This document shows positions 32,588-44,674 of a stretch of DNA of 64,000 bases, piece by piece; position 1 is the first letter of the stretch; each line of letters starts with the position of its first letter. A program made the translations under genes and the position numbers. Origin of the DNA: Aotearoamyces nothofagi (Eukaryota; Ascomycota; Leotiomycetes; Leotiales; Tympanidaceae); NCBI GenBank assembly GCA_015345905.1, contig JADDTR010000009.1, positions 682,001 through 746,000 on the forward strand, given 5' to 3'. A model generated the notes under the pieces. It was not told the DNA's origin. It was given only the letters and a program-made list of their open reading frames with translations, and made no database searches.

Positions 32588-34423
32588 TCAGACCTCAATC
32601 TTGCCCTCCGCGGCCAGATGCTTCTGGCACGCGACCAAAATATCCAGCTGCTTCGAAATCTCGGCCAGCTTCCCAATCACCACCTCGTTCCCGTCGACGA
32701 ATCCGAAAATCGTGTATTTGATGCCGACCTCGGCACAGAACTCCCTGACCAGCAGCTGCGCCTTGCGCAAATTGTGGCGTGGTAGCCGAGGGAAGAGATG
32801 GTGGACAGCCTGGAACTGGAGCCCGCCGTGGATGAAATCAAGCCAGGCGGGACAGTCGACGTCCATTGTCGTGCGGAGCTGTTTCTGCGCGAATGATTCA
32901 CTGGCCCCGAGATCCGTCGTGGACATGCCCCAGTGCGAGAGCGTGATCTGGACGTGCAGCGGCATGGTTGCGATGTGCGACATGAGTACGAAAGCGACGC
33001 GGATGGGCCAGTTGGGGAGCGTAAGCCACACGAGACGATAGCCGAACATGTACCAGAAGAACACCATGCCGGAGATCTCGAGTGGCCGCGTCCAGATGGC
33101 GCTCGGGAGTCGCGAGGCTTTGTCTGAGACGAGGTGGCACCAGGAGAGGAAATAGAGGTTGAAGCGTGCAAGCGCCATGATGGGGTAGTAGGTGTATTTC
33201 TGGATCGGGATCAGAATGTCGGCTACGGCGTCCCAGGGGAAGATATTGCCGTAGTAGGTGGAGCGGATGGATTTGAAGAACGACGGCGAGGTGGAGAAGA
33301 TGGGCACGTTTTGGATATCCGGGTCGTGTTCCTAGGCTTGTTAGTTAGCTGAAAGGGATGCACTGGAGAGATGGTAATTACGGGATGGTTTGGGACCAAA
33401 TGGTGCACGTTGTGACTGCTCTTCCACCATCCAATCGACAAGCCGCAGCAGAAATCCGCGACAAAGATGCCAATGATCATATCGAGGACAAAGTCGTGCG
33501 TGATAGCAAGATGGCCCGAGTCGTGTGCCGAGAACATGATTTGGTGCCAGAAGCCGCCGAGGAAGACGGCTGACGTGATGTACCATTCGTATCTCAGAAA
33601 GACGAGGAAGAGCGTGAAGAGTATAGAGTAGCGCGTGATCTCTTTTGCGTAGTTGGACAGGTGGCAGTAGTATAGGCCACTTTCTCGTACTCTCTGGTGC
33701 AGCTCTCTGAAATTCTCCGAGATCTTGCGTTGCGTTTCGGGGTCGATGGAGGGATATTCGCTCAGGTCGACTTTGATATCTAGCTCCTCGGCTTGCTTGA
33801 TAAATGCCTCTCGAGAGAACTCGGCCGCGTGGTCCGCATTGTGGCTCTTCAGGGTTTCAGAGACAACGCCGTGTGCTGAGAGATATTGGCGGTGATCGGT
33901 ACGGGTGACTGGGCTGTCGTTGATGAATTGCCGTAGATTGGTTTTCTCCTCGTCGTGCGACTCTGCCTTCTCGTCGCATGGGATCTCCCCAGGACATGCT
34001 TCAACAGGTAATACGCAATCGACGCCTGTAGCTTTCGGTTCTTCCTCAATTATTTTCTCATTTGTAGCATTGGACCTGAAGACTCCTCCAGAAACGGGAG
34101 GTTCGAAATCGATCCACGGTTCGTCAACAACGCCGATTCGGTAGCCGCACATTTTTCGTAAGACCGCTTGAGAATGGTACCTGGAATTGGACAAGAGGTT
34201 AGCAAGACATTCTACAATTGAACCCGACTGGACAATAGAATACGCACACTTCAATCTGATCTGTAGCATCTTTCCCCACCATATGCAAAACTGGCAAGCG
34301 TCCACCTGGATGATGCTCGATCCATTTATCGAGGCGCAAGACTTGTTTGTTTGAGATGACAATCAGTTGGCCATCGGCAATCCTGGCCTCAATGTCCGAT
34401 CTGGTGAGAACTTTCGAAGACAT
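32588..34423 (-). CDS. Delta-8 sphingolipid desaturase (cytochrome b5 fusion)
   Basis: This endoplasmic-reticulum membrane enzyme probably introduces the delta-8 double bond into the long-chain base of glucosylceramides. It has 572 residues from exons 34423-34248, 34180-33382 and 33331-32588. The N-terminal cytochrome b5 domain carries the haem motif HHPGG (about residue 38). The three histidine boxes of front-end desaturases follow: HDSGH, SSHNVHH and QFQAVHHLFPR, the last with Q in place of the first H as in all b5-fusion desaturases. A hydrophilic, acidic linker of about 110 residues separates the domains. Delta-6/delta-5 acyl desaturases are less likely in this type of fungus. The gene is not next to other sphingolipid genes. 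Confidence 0.88.
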
Positions 34424-35530
34424 GGTATATATCGACGTTCGCTCAGTCGAACTCAGCAACGAATCTGAATATTAAAAAGGGAGTTTCAGAACGAAGGTAC
34501 AGCACAGGAAGGACGATAAAAAAGGAGTGACTTTTGCGCAATATGAACAATGAAGAAATCAGTGTTATTTTTTTTGGAGAAACAAGGAAGCTCAAAGGAC
34601 GGCAGCCGGTGCTTAAAGGCCACCTTACCCCACAAGGCCGTACGTCAAAGGTAGTCCAAGTCGACGATGGTGTATCGGTACGAAGAAGACTAGAGGCTGT
34701 AGCGGTAGCAGAAGAGGGAGCCAGCTAGTAGTGCCCAGAGCTCTGGACAAGCCATTATCCATTATCCACCACCGTTTAGCAATGCCAGTTCGAGGCAATT
34801 ACGCCCAATGGCACGCTGTAGTACACGGTAACACATCGTAATTCACTCCTAGTGCTGCTGCCGTCGGTTTGATCCTCCACCTAAGACATACGCGTAGACC
34901 AGGGTGGGACAGCCAGGAGGGTAGTGGACGGGCAGTGGATAGGAGGTGGACAGCGAGACAGTGGAAAGCCAGACAGCAAACAGCCAGAAAGTGGACGGCC
35001 AGGAAGATAGCGGGCATCCGTGGCGACTGAACGGGTACAAAACCGCCCCAAACGCAAAGCAGCCGGCCGGTATCCATTCCCCGTTTCTCCAACTCTGCGG
35101 GTTCCTGGCTATCCCGACCATCCTGACCATCCCGACTCTTGCGCCCGTTGCAGCGACGCCGCCTCTCGAGGGCGCAGTGCGAGCCAGCCACGGCGCCTGG
35201 GCGGGAGGCGACTCGACTCAATGCGACGCGTATGCCCTCTCTGTCCTGCGCCTCCAGTGCGTGTGCGAGTGCGTACGAGGCGGACGAGGACCGCACGGCG
35301 TTGAAATGTAACAAAGTGCAGTACAGTACTACAGTACATTCCCGTCCCGAGTACGCATCTCCCTGCACGCTGTGCGTGGATGGGCGGCCAGGATGCGCAA
35401 CGGGGGATTAGCCAGTGGAAGGGACGTTCACGTTCAGTACAGGACTACAGTACCTACTGTGCCAACGCAGCCAAGATAGCTGAGGTTTGCTATTTCCATA
35501 CCCACGTGCGCTGCATGAAGTGTGCGTACA

Positions 35531-35556
35531 GGACAGGACAGGACAGGACAGGACAG
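35531..35556 (+). repeat. GGACA microsatellite, five copies
   Basis: There are five consecutive GGACA units followed by GTGCA variants. Confidence 0.85.
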
Positions 35557-36000
35557 TGCAGTGCAGTATCCGCATTCCGGTCTTGGTCTTTTCACCTAAC
35601 CAACACTGAACAGCGAAACGCGAAGACGATGAAATGAAGACAGCTCCCGGCTCTCGACATATCCATATCCCATCGCGAGAATCGCATTGGCACCGCCCAA
35701 GAACGGCGGCTTCGCGCTGTCCTGTCGCATGGAGCGCCAGAAGTCGCCGAGCGAAGAGCTGAAGATGCGATGGGGGATGGGGGATGCGAGATGCGAGATG
35801 GGCAATCTAGGTTGCAGATCCAGGGTCTCCGCCAAGCCGCCAAGCCCCGGGGCGCCGTCCACTGGTGGCGGAGGACGCGTCGCAATGCGGGCTTGGCGGC
35901 CGGGATGGGGCGGCGTAGTGTCGCGGGGCGCGCGCCCAGTGCAGCGGACTCCGTGCCTGTAGCGCCGGAGGGAGGAGAGGAGGGCGGAGGAGAGCGGAGG

Positions 36001-36041
36001 GGAGGAGAGGAGAGGAGAGGAGAGGAGAGGAGAGGAGAGGG
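36001..36041 (+). repeat. AGGAG purine tract
   Basis: GGAGA-type pentamers are repeated about eight times, and purine-rich sequence continues on both sides (35966-36045). Such strand-asymmetric mirror tracts can form unusual DNA structures. Confidence 0.8.
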
Positions 36042-36424
36042 GGGCCAGATGGGCATCCAGGAAGACGAGAGGGGCTCTGTTCTGCTCGTCGCCTCGATTC
36101 TGGATATCTATATATATTATATATATTATATACACCGTCCCACCTCGCTCCGCTGCCCTCGAAGCTGCCCAAGCAAATCTCAGCAAAGAGAAGACACGCC
36201 CGCCGCACACCGCACACCGCCCGCTGCCCAAACCCTCCCCTCCTCCTCGCCCTCTCCCTCCCAGGCCCCTTTCTTCTCTCCCCTCCCCTCCCTGCCACGC
36301 CAGGCCAGACCTTGTTAGCTGCAGCGGACCCTTTTTTTTTTCTCTCGTGCGCGCCCTCCTGCGGTCTGGGCTGCCGCTTGCTCGCCGGGCGGTGCGCCGC
36401 CAGTAAGAAGCGCGGCGTACACAA

Positions 36425-36446
36425 GCAGCAGCAGCAGCAGCAGCAG
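36425..36446 (+). repeat. GCA triplet repeat, seven copies
   Basis: Seven perfect GCA units plus one base. Confidence 0.9.
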
Positions 36447-37326
36447 ATCGCGGAATCTCACTTTCCTTCAGTCGCCGACGCGGGACATGGGGGGGGTTCT
36501 GCCGACTAGGGGGCTGGCTGGCTGGCTCATGCGATTGGCGGGAGACGGCGAGGGGCGGGTCTGCGCGTGCGAGGACGGCGTCATGTGATTGGATCATGTG
36601 ATGCGAGGTCGTGTTGCCGCATGCTTGTTTGTTATTATTACTGCTTGGACGGTGCTGCGCGTGTCCAGCACTGTGCTGCTGGGAGTTGTGGTCTCTGGTC
36701 AAGGCTGGAGTGTGTGCGAGCCGAATATACTTTGAGTTTGCTATACTTTGTAGGGTCGGTCGATACGAAAAATTCCAACAAATCTCCGGCAACTGGAGTA
36801 TTCGCGGTTACGAGCTTTACGAGGTTACGACGGTTTGCCTAGAAAGTCTGGGTTTGAGAATAATTCAACCCGTATAATCGAATCAAGTCAAATCAGGCCA
36901 ATTCATTCATTACCATGGGACTTCGTTAGAATTACATGTAGAATAGCTTATCTTAGATATCAGCACTAGAATATAATCATCCTAATAATAATAATAAATA
37001 TATTACAACAATACAATTAAATTAATTCTCAAAGTTTACTGAATTCATAAACCATCTATATATATAGTGTAAGCTAGAAGTCGAAGACACATACCCCAAG
37101 TAGCTCCTTCCAACAGTATCGCATAAAATTAAATTTCATCAGCATATATATCATCTACGTAATATACCCAAGAACATCGTAATATTAAAGGATATCATCA
37201 CCAAGCCCTAGCCTTGTATTCGAACATGATGGGTCCCCCAACTATACAAGTCTTCCCTACGAGACAGCTTGAAAATTCGAAAACAGCCCAGGCCCGTAGC
37301 GCGCACATTATGAAACGATCACAACT

Positions 37327-40300
37327 CTAGTCCCACGTCGTCGGTCCAAAAGTCTCTCCATCCGCAACCGTTTTCTTGTAGGCCGTATACAAGACGTCCT
37401 ATCGTCCAAAGTCAGTGATCATCTCCACCAAGTACCAAGGTCTCAAGATATGACCCGGCTTACCTTTGTTTCAAAGACGGCTGTATTACCCCACCAGTCT
37501 GGAATCGCGACGTTGGGGAAGCTGATGGCGAAGAAGATGATGATGGTCGAGATGATAAGGCCCGAGTCCAGCGCGGCAGCCGTGACATAGTTATAGGTGT
37601 GCCACCAGCCGCCCCACCGGCGTCGGATATAGTAGTTGAAGAGGAGACCGAACATGACCCATGTGGAGAAGGAGAGGGGAGTTGCGCTGGTTTGGTGGGT
37701 TAGCAACTATCTTGTACGGGGGAGATGGAGGGATGAGAGAAGAGATTGACTTACGGTGGAAGCCAAGCCATTGCACCAAGCATGCTGAGTATTGTTAGTT
37801 TACAGAATTAAATTGAGTTATAGAATCGAGGGAGCGACTTACACAGGTGCATTTAGGAAGCGGGCTTTGGACCGAGGGAAAAAGCGAAGGACGACGTAGA
37901 AGAGTAGTGGGAGGAGGGCACCGAGAAGCCAGTAGTACTGCAGTTTGCCGTATATGGACCCAGGACCAAACATGCGGTCCGGACCAATGACACCTGAAGT
38001 GCGTTAGAATTATCCTCGCGAAAAACTTGATATTCTGGTGAACTTACCCCATGTGATGCTGGAGGAGAAGAAAGTTTTGCCATTCGGGCAGGTGAAGTTG
38101 TCTTTTTGATCTCTGAGAGGCGTGAATTAGTTAATCGAGCTAGGTGTGTTCGACGGCGTAGAGAATGCTTACGTTTCGCACACTCCGTCAATGGCACCGA
38201 GAGTCCAGTTCATGACAGCGATTTGAACAAAGCATGCCCATATTGTCGCAACGATTTGGCAGGAGAAGACTGTCTTTGGTGGGATTTTCATGTAATGACC
38301 GAGCTTCGGAGGAGTTAGTAAGGCAACGGAGAAATGTCCGGAGTAGAGGTGATATTTGAGGAGTGAGAACGTACTTTCATATCAGAACAATAGGTTTGTC
38401 TGTATTTCTTATCAGCTGAGAGCTCTTCAATAGTGTCGTAAAGACGGCTTACGCTTGTCCCAACGTAATGGTGCTGAAGACCTTGAAAATCATTACGCCG
38501 ATTGGCTTCCCGGGGATCATATAACCAGCGAGGAATGGGCTGAGAACATTGAGCGCTGGAAGTCTTTAGCAACAATCGACATTTCCTTGACTTGGGATAT
38601 CTTACAAAGCATAATATTTGTTGTAGCTAAGATCATGCAGGTAGGTATCTGTGCGACTATGAGCTTCGGTCCGAAAACAATTGAAGATACGTACGATGAA
38701 GATCAGTGCAATGATATTGGAGACGAAGAATCCCCACCCTATTTCATGTGTTAGCTTAAATGAACAAATAATATGACTCCACTGGTACACTTACAAGGTA
38801 ACTGCGAATTATAGCCTAAAATAGTTGCTAGACCAAATGCGAGTGATATAACAAACAGTATACCGTACCACCAATCGGGAGCTTCTTTGTATTTTGCCAT
38901 CAATCTCATGTGAATATCAGGCTCCTGTTCTTTAGAAGCTTTGTACCTATACCAAACTTCCTTTCCATGGAAAATAGCAGTGTGAACAATAGAGGCGGTC
39001 AGTGCAGCAAATGAAAGGCCGTAGTTTAGTGCAAAGGTTGGCGCTAGAAACATAGGTGAATATGCCTTGTACTTTGCGTGATCAAATTCGAAATTCGAGG
39101 TTAGGATCTTGGTTACGTTGTATTTTTGCTGGGTATTGTCGAAGGTTGAGGAGGTATTGATTGGTAGGTAATCCGAATAACTGAAGATCTGTAAGCAGGA
39201 AATAGAATTGCTGGAGATGGTTGGCTTACAGTGCTCCTGTATATGCAATGCCAATTGTTGTGATGATCACAAAAACTACCAAACCAACGAAGGTGTTGAG
39301 CAATGCATGGACCGGGGCCAGCAACGGATCTAGCAGATAGGCGGAAACGTAGCTGATAGTGTTTCAGTATGGCATGTCTCTCAAAATAGCAATTGAATAC
39401 ATACGTCCAGTCAAATGTGATAGGAATCAACGACAACCCTGTAAAGCCTCCAAAAAGCTGATTCAGAACGACGCTCTCTGGCTTTATCCCTAAAGAAATC
39501 GTTAGATTCGGTTGACATAATTTGGTCACTAGCTACCACCTACACGTTACAAAGGCGAAGACAGAAAGTCCCTGCCATAGAACTGCGGGAATCCTAACGT
39601 CGGTCAATATGAAGATATAGATAATGTAGGTGAGGTCAAGACGTACCAATACCATGCAAACGATCCCAGCATGACATACATGAACCAGCGATAACGCGAG
39701 ATATTCCAACCATTCGCATCGGAGGCCTTGGATTTACTCTTGTCGTGAAGGGCATAAAAGAGAGACGTATTGGAGAACTGGCCTGGCCATATCATAGCAG
39801 ATGGCCTGTGGAGGGAAGTTAGTGGGCGATAGATGAAGATGGTTCAGGGATACTAACCAAACCAGAAAGCGGCGGAATAATCCGGCTATGGAGATGCCTA
39901 TGAGCTGACTGCTGAGTGTGAAAAGCAACTGAAAGCCCCAGCCCATATCGATGTTGTAGTATGCTACTTTAGGTCAGTATCATTCAAGCCTCGGAGCAAG
40001 AGGAACACACGTTTCGCAGCAAGTGCTAACAACGCATCTGTGCTGTAGGCATAACCAATTGAAACACTATTTTGAAGTTAATATTATTTTGATCTATTGG
40101 AAGTAAATGTCAAGCTTCCGGCAAGGGACGTACTTAGCCATAAGCTGGTAAATAGTTAGTAAGTCGTCTACGAAGCTCTGGAGGATTTAAACTGACAGTA
40201 ATAACAGTGTGCTCCTTGATGTTGAAGGGACCAGTATTAAAGGTCCAAGGGATTCCAAATGTATGGAACACCCTTGTAGACACGGTCTTGGCCCAGAGGC

Positions 40301-40888
40301 AACCGATCGGATACACAAGCCTTTGAGGACAGTCAGCCTTATCTCCAAGGCGCAAGGGAGTTGGGGACGAACAATTGCACCACGACAGACGGGAATGATA
40401 TAGCTGGACTCCTATAATGCAATTGATCAGTACTTCCCCAAGCATACTTCCTCAAGCGGAAGCTGAATTCATGCTAACCTCATGCTCAAGAACATATTCA
40501 GCCCACTACCAATGGTCACAAAAAGCATGCCAAGAATCCAAGCCCGGACAGTGTTCGCAACTTCTCCGTTGTCGAAAGGTCGGACAGCTGCGCGAACTTG
40601 CTCGTAAGGCGAATCTTCAGTGAAAGCAAGCTCAATAGCATCTAAAGTCTCAATATCTCCCGTCTGAGTCGCATCGTGAAGGGCGTCGATCTTGGATTGC
40701 TCTAAATTGGGATCGAACTGATGCGATTTCTGGAACTTCTTGAGATCCTCCGCCACGATCTCTACGCTATGGTCTTTCCCGGCGATAATTGTGCTGCCAT
40801 CTTTGGGACTCGAAGTCTCGCTCTTTTTCTCATCGATGATTTCTAGCGCACCATCGTCGGCGACATGGGGTGCCGGATTGGAGGCCAT
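37327..40888 (-). CDS. Oligopeptide transporter, OPT family (copy 1)
   Basis: This is a proton-coupled small-peptide transporter of the OPT/Isp4 type with many membrane helices. A hydrophilic N-terminus of about 135 residues (with SPYEQVRAAV just before the first helix) leads into AWILGMLFVTIGSGLNMFLSMR. Further signatures include FNIKEHTVITV, LIPITFDWTYV, NYGLSFAALTASIVHT, the pair TCPNG and FFSSSITWGVIGP, LFNYYIRRRWGGWWHTYNYV and DWWGNT. The C-terminal exon ends TFGPTTWD at 37327. The gene is cut by about a dozen short introns, many more than the paralogue at 54681; one (near 40384-40333) needs a GTTCGT donor to keep the conserved VVVQLLVYPIG segment. Exon borders in the middle were judged from family motifs, not all checked by phase. 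Confidence 0.88.
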
Positions 40889-42594
40889 GTTGAAGTGTTG
40901 ACTTGCAGCAGTGCCAATGGTTTTGCTTAAGGTGTCACTTTATGACCGGAGCTCAATTAAAAGCACTGCATGGCTGTTAAGGTATTTATATCTAGACCTG
41001 CAAGGAGAGACGTGCCATAATATGGGGAATCATGGGGCGTTTACGCATCGATTCACTTCTGGAAGCAGACTAGAGGGTCTGGGCATGATATGGTATGAGA
41101 CTGTGTACAAGACGATAAGCATCTCGCCGTCTGCATCCCTGCTATGCCAATTCGACAAGATTGTCGAGCTGCTAAACTAGGATGCCCCGTTATCAACCGC
41201 TGAACTACAGCGGAGCAATGATACTTTAGGTTGGAGGGCTCTTACCCCATACCATGCTTCGATTGGAGTGCTTGTAGCACGGCTAAAGTCGATTATACTG
41301 TATGTATTACGACGGTTTAATTAGCCCATACAATTAACAAAAGTAGAATTTGTATAGCAATGGTCTAGGGCCCATGGTTACAGCATATACTCAGGCTTCC
41401 TATTCCAGAGCTCCAGTGGATGTATCCAGAGTCGTGTTGAGGTCTGTTGCTGTGAAACAGAAAGAAACGTTGCTACGTTAAGTGGTCGTGAGAGTGATCA
41501 CTGTCTCTGGTCACGCTGTCGCTCTATCGCGAGTGTCGCTTCCCGGGTATGACCGCCGAGACAGCCTTTAGATAACACGGAACGCGCATTTGATATTCCT
41601 TGCTCCGGGTGAGGATTCCGGCGCAGTCGATGTACTGATAAAAGCCAATTGATATCCTGCCATTCTGTTAATATATTTAGGCGTTATCTAGATAAGACAG
41701 CTCAATTGTACAGCACTTGTAGACGTATTCATGTAGCACATGCACAAGTTAGCAACAGCAGTTAATGACAGCAGCCCCGGTAAAATGACCGGACAATGCT
41801 ACAGATAAGACTGCCCCGGGGCTTATGTGAAGCCGGCCGTATCATATCTCGAATTGCCGAACGAGCGGTATATCATACTATACAGTAGTAGTTGAATCCG
41901 GAGACAGCATCCGCACTCGAATTAGCCGCGTTGAGCCGAGGTCAATTGGCGGTGTCAAAGCAGATACCGAGCAGATACGGCACGGCGGGTTGTACGCAGC
42001 TACAACTAACTTCCAACCGTCTTAAATTCGGACACGAACTATCGAGTGCTGTATATTCGAAGACGCTGCATCTAGCAGAGATGGCCCCTGAGCGCTTACT
42101 GGCAAAGAATACCGTGCGTGGCATGTTGTGACGGGTGATATGGCAAAGACCTTCCTCATAGGGAACGCGCCTTGCGGGGAGGGGACTGCGGCAAACTTCG
42201 ACGTTGGAGCATCTCAGACAAGGTCTCGATTGGAATCAAGCCGGCAGGTGAAGGGGAAGTGATAGGAGTTGCCCGCTGTTGTCCGCTACAGACCATCTTT
42301 CTCCTTTCTCGCCATTCCACTTGTGGTTGTCGAGAACGACCGAGGACGGAGGCCGGGAGTTCTGCAGATCCGCGAGATAAGGGTGCCGATAGCTGTGTCA
42401 CGTGACAAATGTACATCCCGAGCCTTCGCTTATCCGGCGTCAGCCTTGCCTGCGAGGCCGAAAGCAGAGCATCTTTCTACATTCCTTCTATGCCCTTAGC
42501 ATTTCCATTATATATATATATATTTTTTGTAGAGGAGCAGTCTTTCCAACTTCCAACATCTGATCCTCATAAGTTGACACTGATAAAACACGAC
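40889..42594. other. Intergenic region between OPT copy 1 and the DUF885 gene
   Basis: This 1.7-kb divergent region is AT-rich at 41280-41350 and 41660-41720. It carries the 10-bp palindrome GTCACGTGAC (42397-42406) and a TATA-rich tract (42510-42522) before the DUF885 ATG. No gene is recognised. Confidence 0.5.
42397..42406. promoter_or_regulatory. GTCACGTGAC palindrome (E-box)
   Basis: This perfect 10-bp palindrome with a CACGTG core lies 189 bp upstream of the DUF885 start. Confidence 0.45.
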
Positions 42595-44364
42595 ATGCGG
42601 CAACGAATCGACCATGACGGCGAGGACCGAGACTATGTGAAGCTTGAGCGGCTACGTGACCTCGGTATTTCTACTCAGTGCCCGCCTCGTTTTCGTGGGT
42701 ATGACCCGGAGCAACGTTCTCAAGGAAGCGACGTCATGGGGCAAAGAGTTGATCGAGTTCGGGAGGATCTAGATACGCTGGAGAAGTTTTATAACATCAA
42801 GGTCTCCCCGCAGCGAGCAGCACGGCTGCGGAAATACTACGAAGAGCAACTAGCGGACCTAAAGAATCTTCTTTTTGGCTCTTATAGCCAAGAAGATAAG
42901 ATTGATTATATCCTTTTGCAGGGATTCCTTAGCAAGAAGTTAAAGCAGCTCGACCTAGATGCTGCTAAAGACAAAGAGACAGAGCCATTGCTTCCTTTTG
43001 GACCAAGCATTATACGTCTCAGTGAAGACCGACAGAAGATGTTACCGGTAGATGGGAGGAAGGCAGCACAGGAAATCTACGAGGTAGAGAAACTTGTTTT
43101 GGATACGAAGCTGAGAGTTGAGAGTGGAAATATTAAGATGGAAAAGACAGTAGCGTTTCGTGCTGCAAATACGGTAGATCAGCTAAGGGTGCATCTAGCG
43201 GAATGGTTCGGATACTTCAACGGCTATGATCCAACATTTACCTGGTGGGTTTTGGAGCCATATGCCAGAACGAGTAAAGAACTGGAAGCTCTCGCACCGG
43301 TGATCCGTGAAAGGCTGGTTGGGATCAAACCTGGTGATACGGACACTATTGTTGGTGAGCCAATAGGATACAAAGGACTTATGGCGGATTTGGAGTTAGA
43401 AAAGATCCCTTACACACCAGAAGAATTGATCGAGATTGGCGAGAAAGAATACGTTTGGTGCGAGACGGAAATGAAGAAAGCATCGCGCGAATTAGGTTAC
43501 GGCGACGACTGGCGGAAAGCATTGGAATATGTCAAGAATCTATACGTTGAGCCAGGCAAGCAATCTCAACTCATTCTCGATCTAGCGAACGAAGCTATCG
43601 AATATGTTAAGCAAAGAGACCTTGTGACAGTACCACCTCTCGCCGCGGAGACATGGCGGATGTACATGATGTCGCCCGCAGAACAAAAGATCAATCCCTT
43701 CTTCCTCGGCGGCGAGGCAATTCAGGTCTCCTACCCAACCAACACCATGAATCACGAAGAGAAACTAATGAGCATGCGCGGCAACAACATCCACTTCGCG
43801 CGTGCAACCGTATTCCACGAACTAATCCCCGGACACCACCTCCAGTTATTCATAGCTTCTCGATCTCGGCCCTATCGCTTGTTATTTGAAACACCCTTTT
43901 CCATCGAAGGCTGGTCTCTCTACTGGGAGATGATTCTCTGGGACGACAAGAACTTTCCCAAAACGCCCGAAAACCGCATAGGCATGCTATTCTGGCGCAT
44001 GCACCGCTGTGCACGCATTATATTTTCAGTAAAATTCCATCTAGGCCTAATGACGCCGCAGCAATGCATTGATCTCCTGGTAGACTGGGTAGGACACGAG
44101 CGATTGACGGCCGAGGGTGAGGTACGCAGGTCATTTGCGGGTGATTATTCGCCTCTGTATCAGGCGGGGTATATGCTGGGTGCTTTACAGCTCTATGCGC
44201 TGAGGCAGGAAGTCGTGGGCGGAGGAAAGCTGACTGAGAAGGAGTTTCATGATAGGTTCTTGAACGAGAATACGATGCCAATCGAGCTTTTTAGAGCACT
44301 AATAGAGGATCAGCCAGTAACGCCCGATTTCAAGTCGTCCTGGAAGTTTTATAAGGGTTTATGA
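42595..44364 (+). CDS. DUF885 metalloprotease-like protein
   Basis: This single-exon gene encodes 589 residues of the DUF885 (PF05960) family. The family motif HELIPGHH (HExxxGHH) appears at about residue 408, followed by EGWSLYWE, which together resemble a zinc-binding helix with a downstream glutamate ligand. It is therefore probably a zinc-dependent peptidase or amidohydrolase, although the reaction of fungal members is not established. No signal peptide is visible from this start. The frame is open upstream to 42409 with other ATGs (42409, 42490), but the longer N-terminus is translated promoter-like TA-rich sequence, so 42595 is preferred. Peptide transporters on both sides would fit a role in peptide use (inferred). 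Confidence 0.85.
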   Translation: MRQRIDHDGEDRDYVKLERLRDLGISTQCPPRFRGYDPEQRSQGSDVMGQRVDRVREDLDTLEKFYNIKVSPQRAARLRKYYEEQLADLKNLLFGSYSQEDKIDYILLQGFLSKKLKQLDLDAAKDKETEPLLPFGPSIIRLSEDRQKMLPVDGRKAAQEIYEVEKLVLDTKLRVESGNIKMEKTVAFRAANTVDQLRVHLAEWFGYFNGYDPTFTWWVLEPYARTSKELEALAPVIRERLVGIKPGDTDTIVGEPIGYKGLMADLELEKIPYTPEELIEIGEKEYVWCETEMKKASRELGYGDDWRKALEYVKNLYVEPGKQSQLILDLANEAIEYVKQRDLVTVPPLAAETWRMYMMSPAEQKINPFFLGGEAIQVSYPTNTMNHEEKLMSMRGNNIHFARATVFHELIPGHHLQLFIASRSRPYRLLFETPFSIEGWSLYWEMILWDDKNFPKTPENRIGMLFWRMHRCARIIFSVKFHLGLMTPQQCIDLLVDWVGHERLTAEGEVRRSFAGDYSPLYQAGYMLGALQLYALRQEVVGGGKLTEKEFHDRFLNENTMPIELFRALIEDQPVTPDFKSSWKFYKGL

Positions 44365-44674
44365 GATGGAATTACTTTATTTTTTAAAATCTATGCCTGA
44401 TAATCTATTTCACGGTATCATTTCGATGTTAATCTGGGACTGAAAATGGCCGATGTCTCAGGATTTGTGACAAGGCTATCTGTTTGGAAAACTCCTTACT
44501 ACATCAAAGGGGATGGATTGATATGTATATATTGTGAGCAGTAAAATTTTCCTTTGGTACCGACCATTATGCTATTTGAATTACCTTGAGATACGATTAT
44601 ACTTAACAACGGCGACCTACGTCACCTACCGTTCATCAAGCACAACCCCCAGTACTGTCCAACCTATCTTTTCA
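44365..44674. other. Short convergent intergenic region
   Basis: This holds the 3' ends of the DUF885 and DUF1348 genes. It is AT-rich and shows no other feature. Confidence 0.5.

Larger units (their letters stand above)
34424..37326. other. 2.9-kb gene-poor, repeat-rich stretch
   Basis: No frame here shows a recognisable family. The longest (35596-36792 minus, 398 codons) is made of Arg, Ser, Pro and Gly runs produced by purine/pyrimidine-rich repeats. The stretch contains GGACA (35531), AGGAG (36001) and GCA (36425) microsatellites, a TA-rich tract (36105-36133), and paired TCATGTGAT words near 36582-36602. Past 36900 it becomes strongly AT-rich. It may hold a long promoter, a non-coding transcript or nothing functional. 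Confidence 0.5.

Noticed and set aside
35596-36792. 398-codon minus-strand open frame
   Set aside because: It is composed of Arg/Ser/Pro/Gly runs from pentanucleotide and triplet repeats, with no domain, and overlaps other equally long frames; treated as non-coding.
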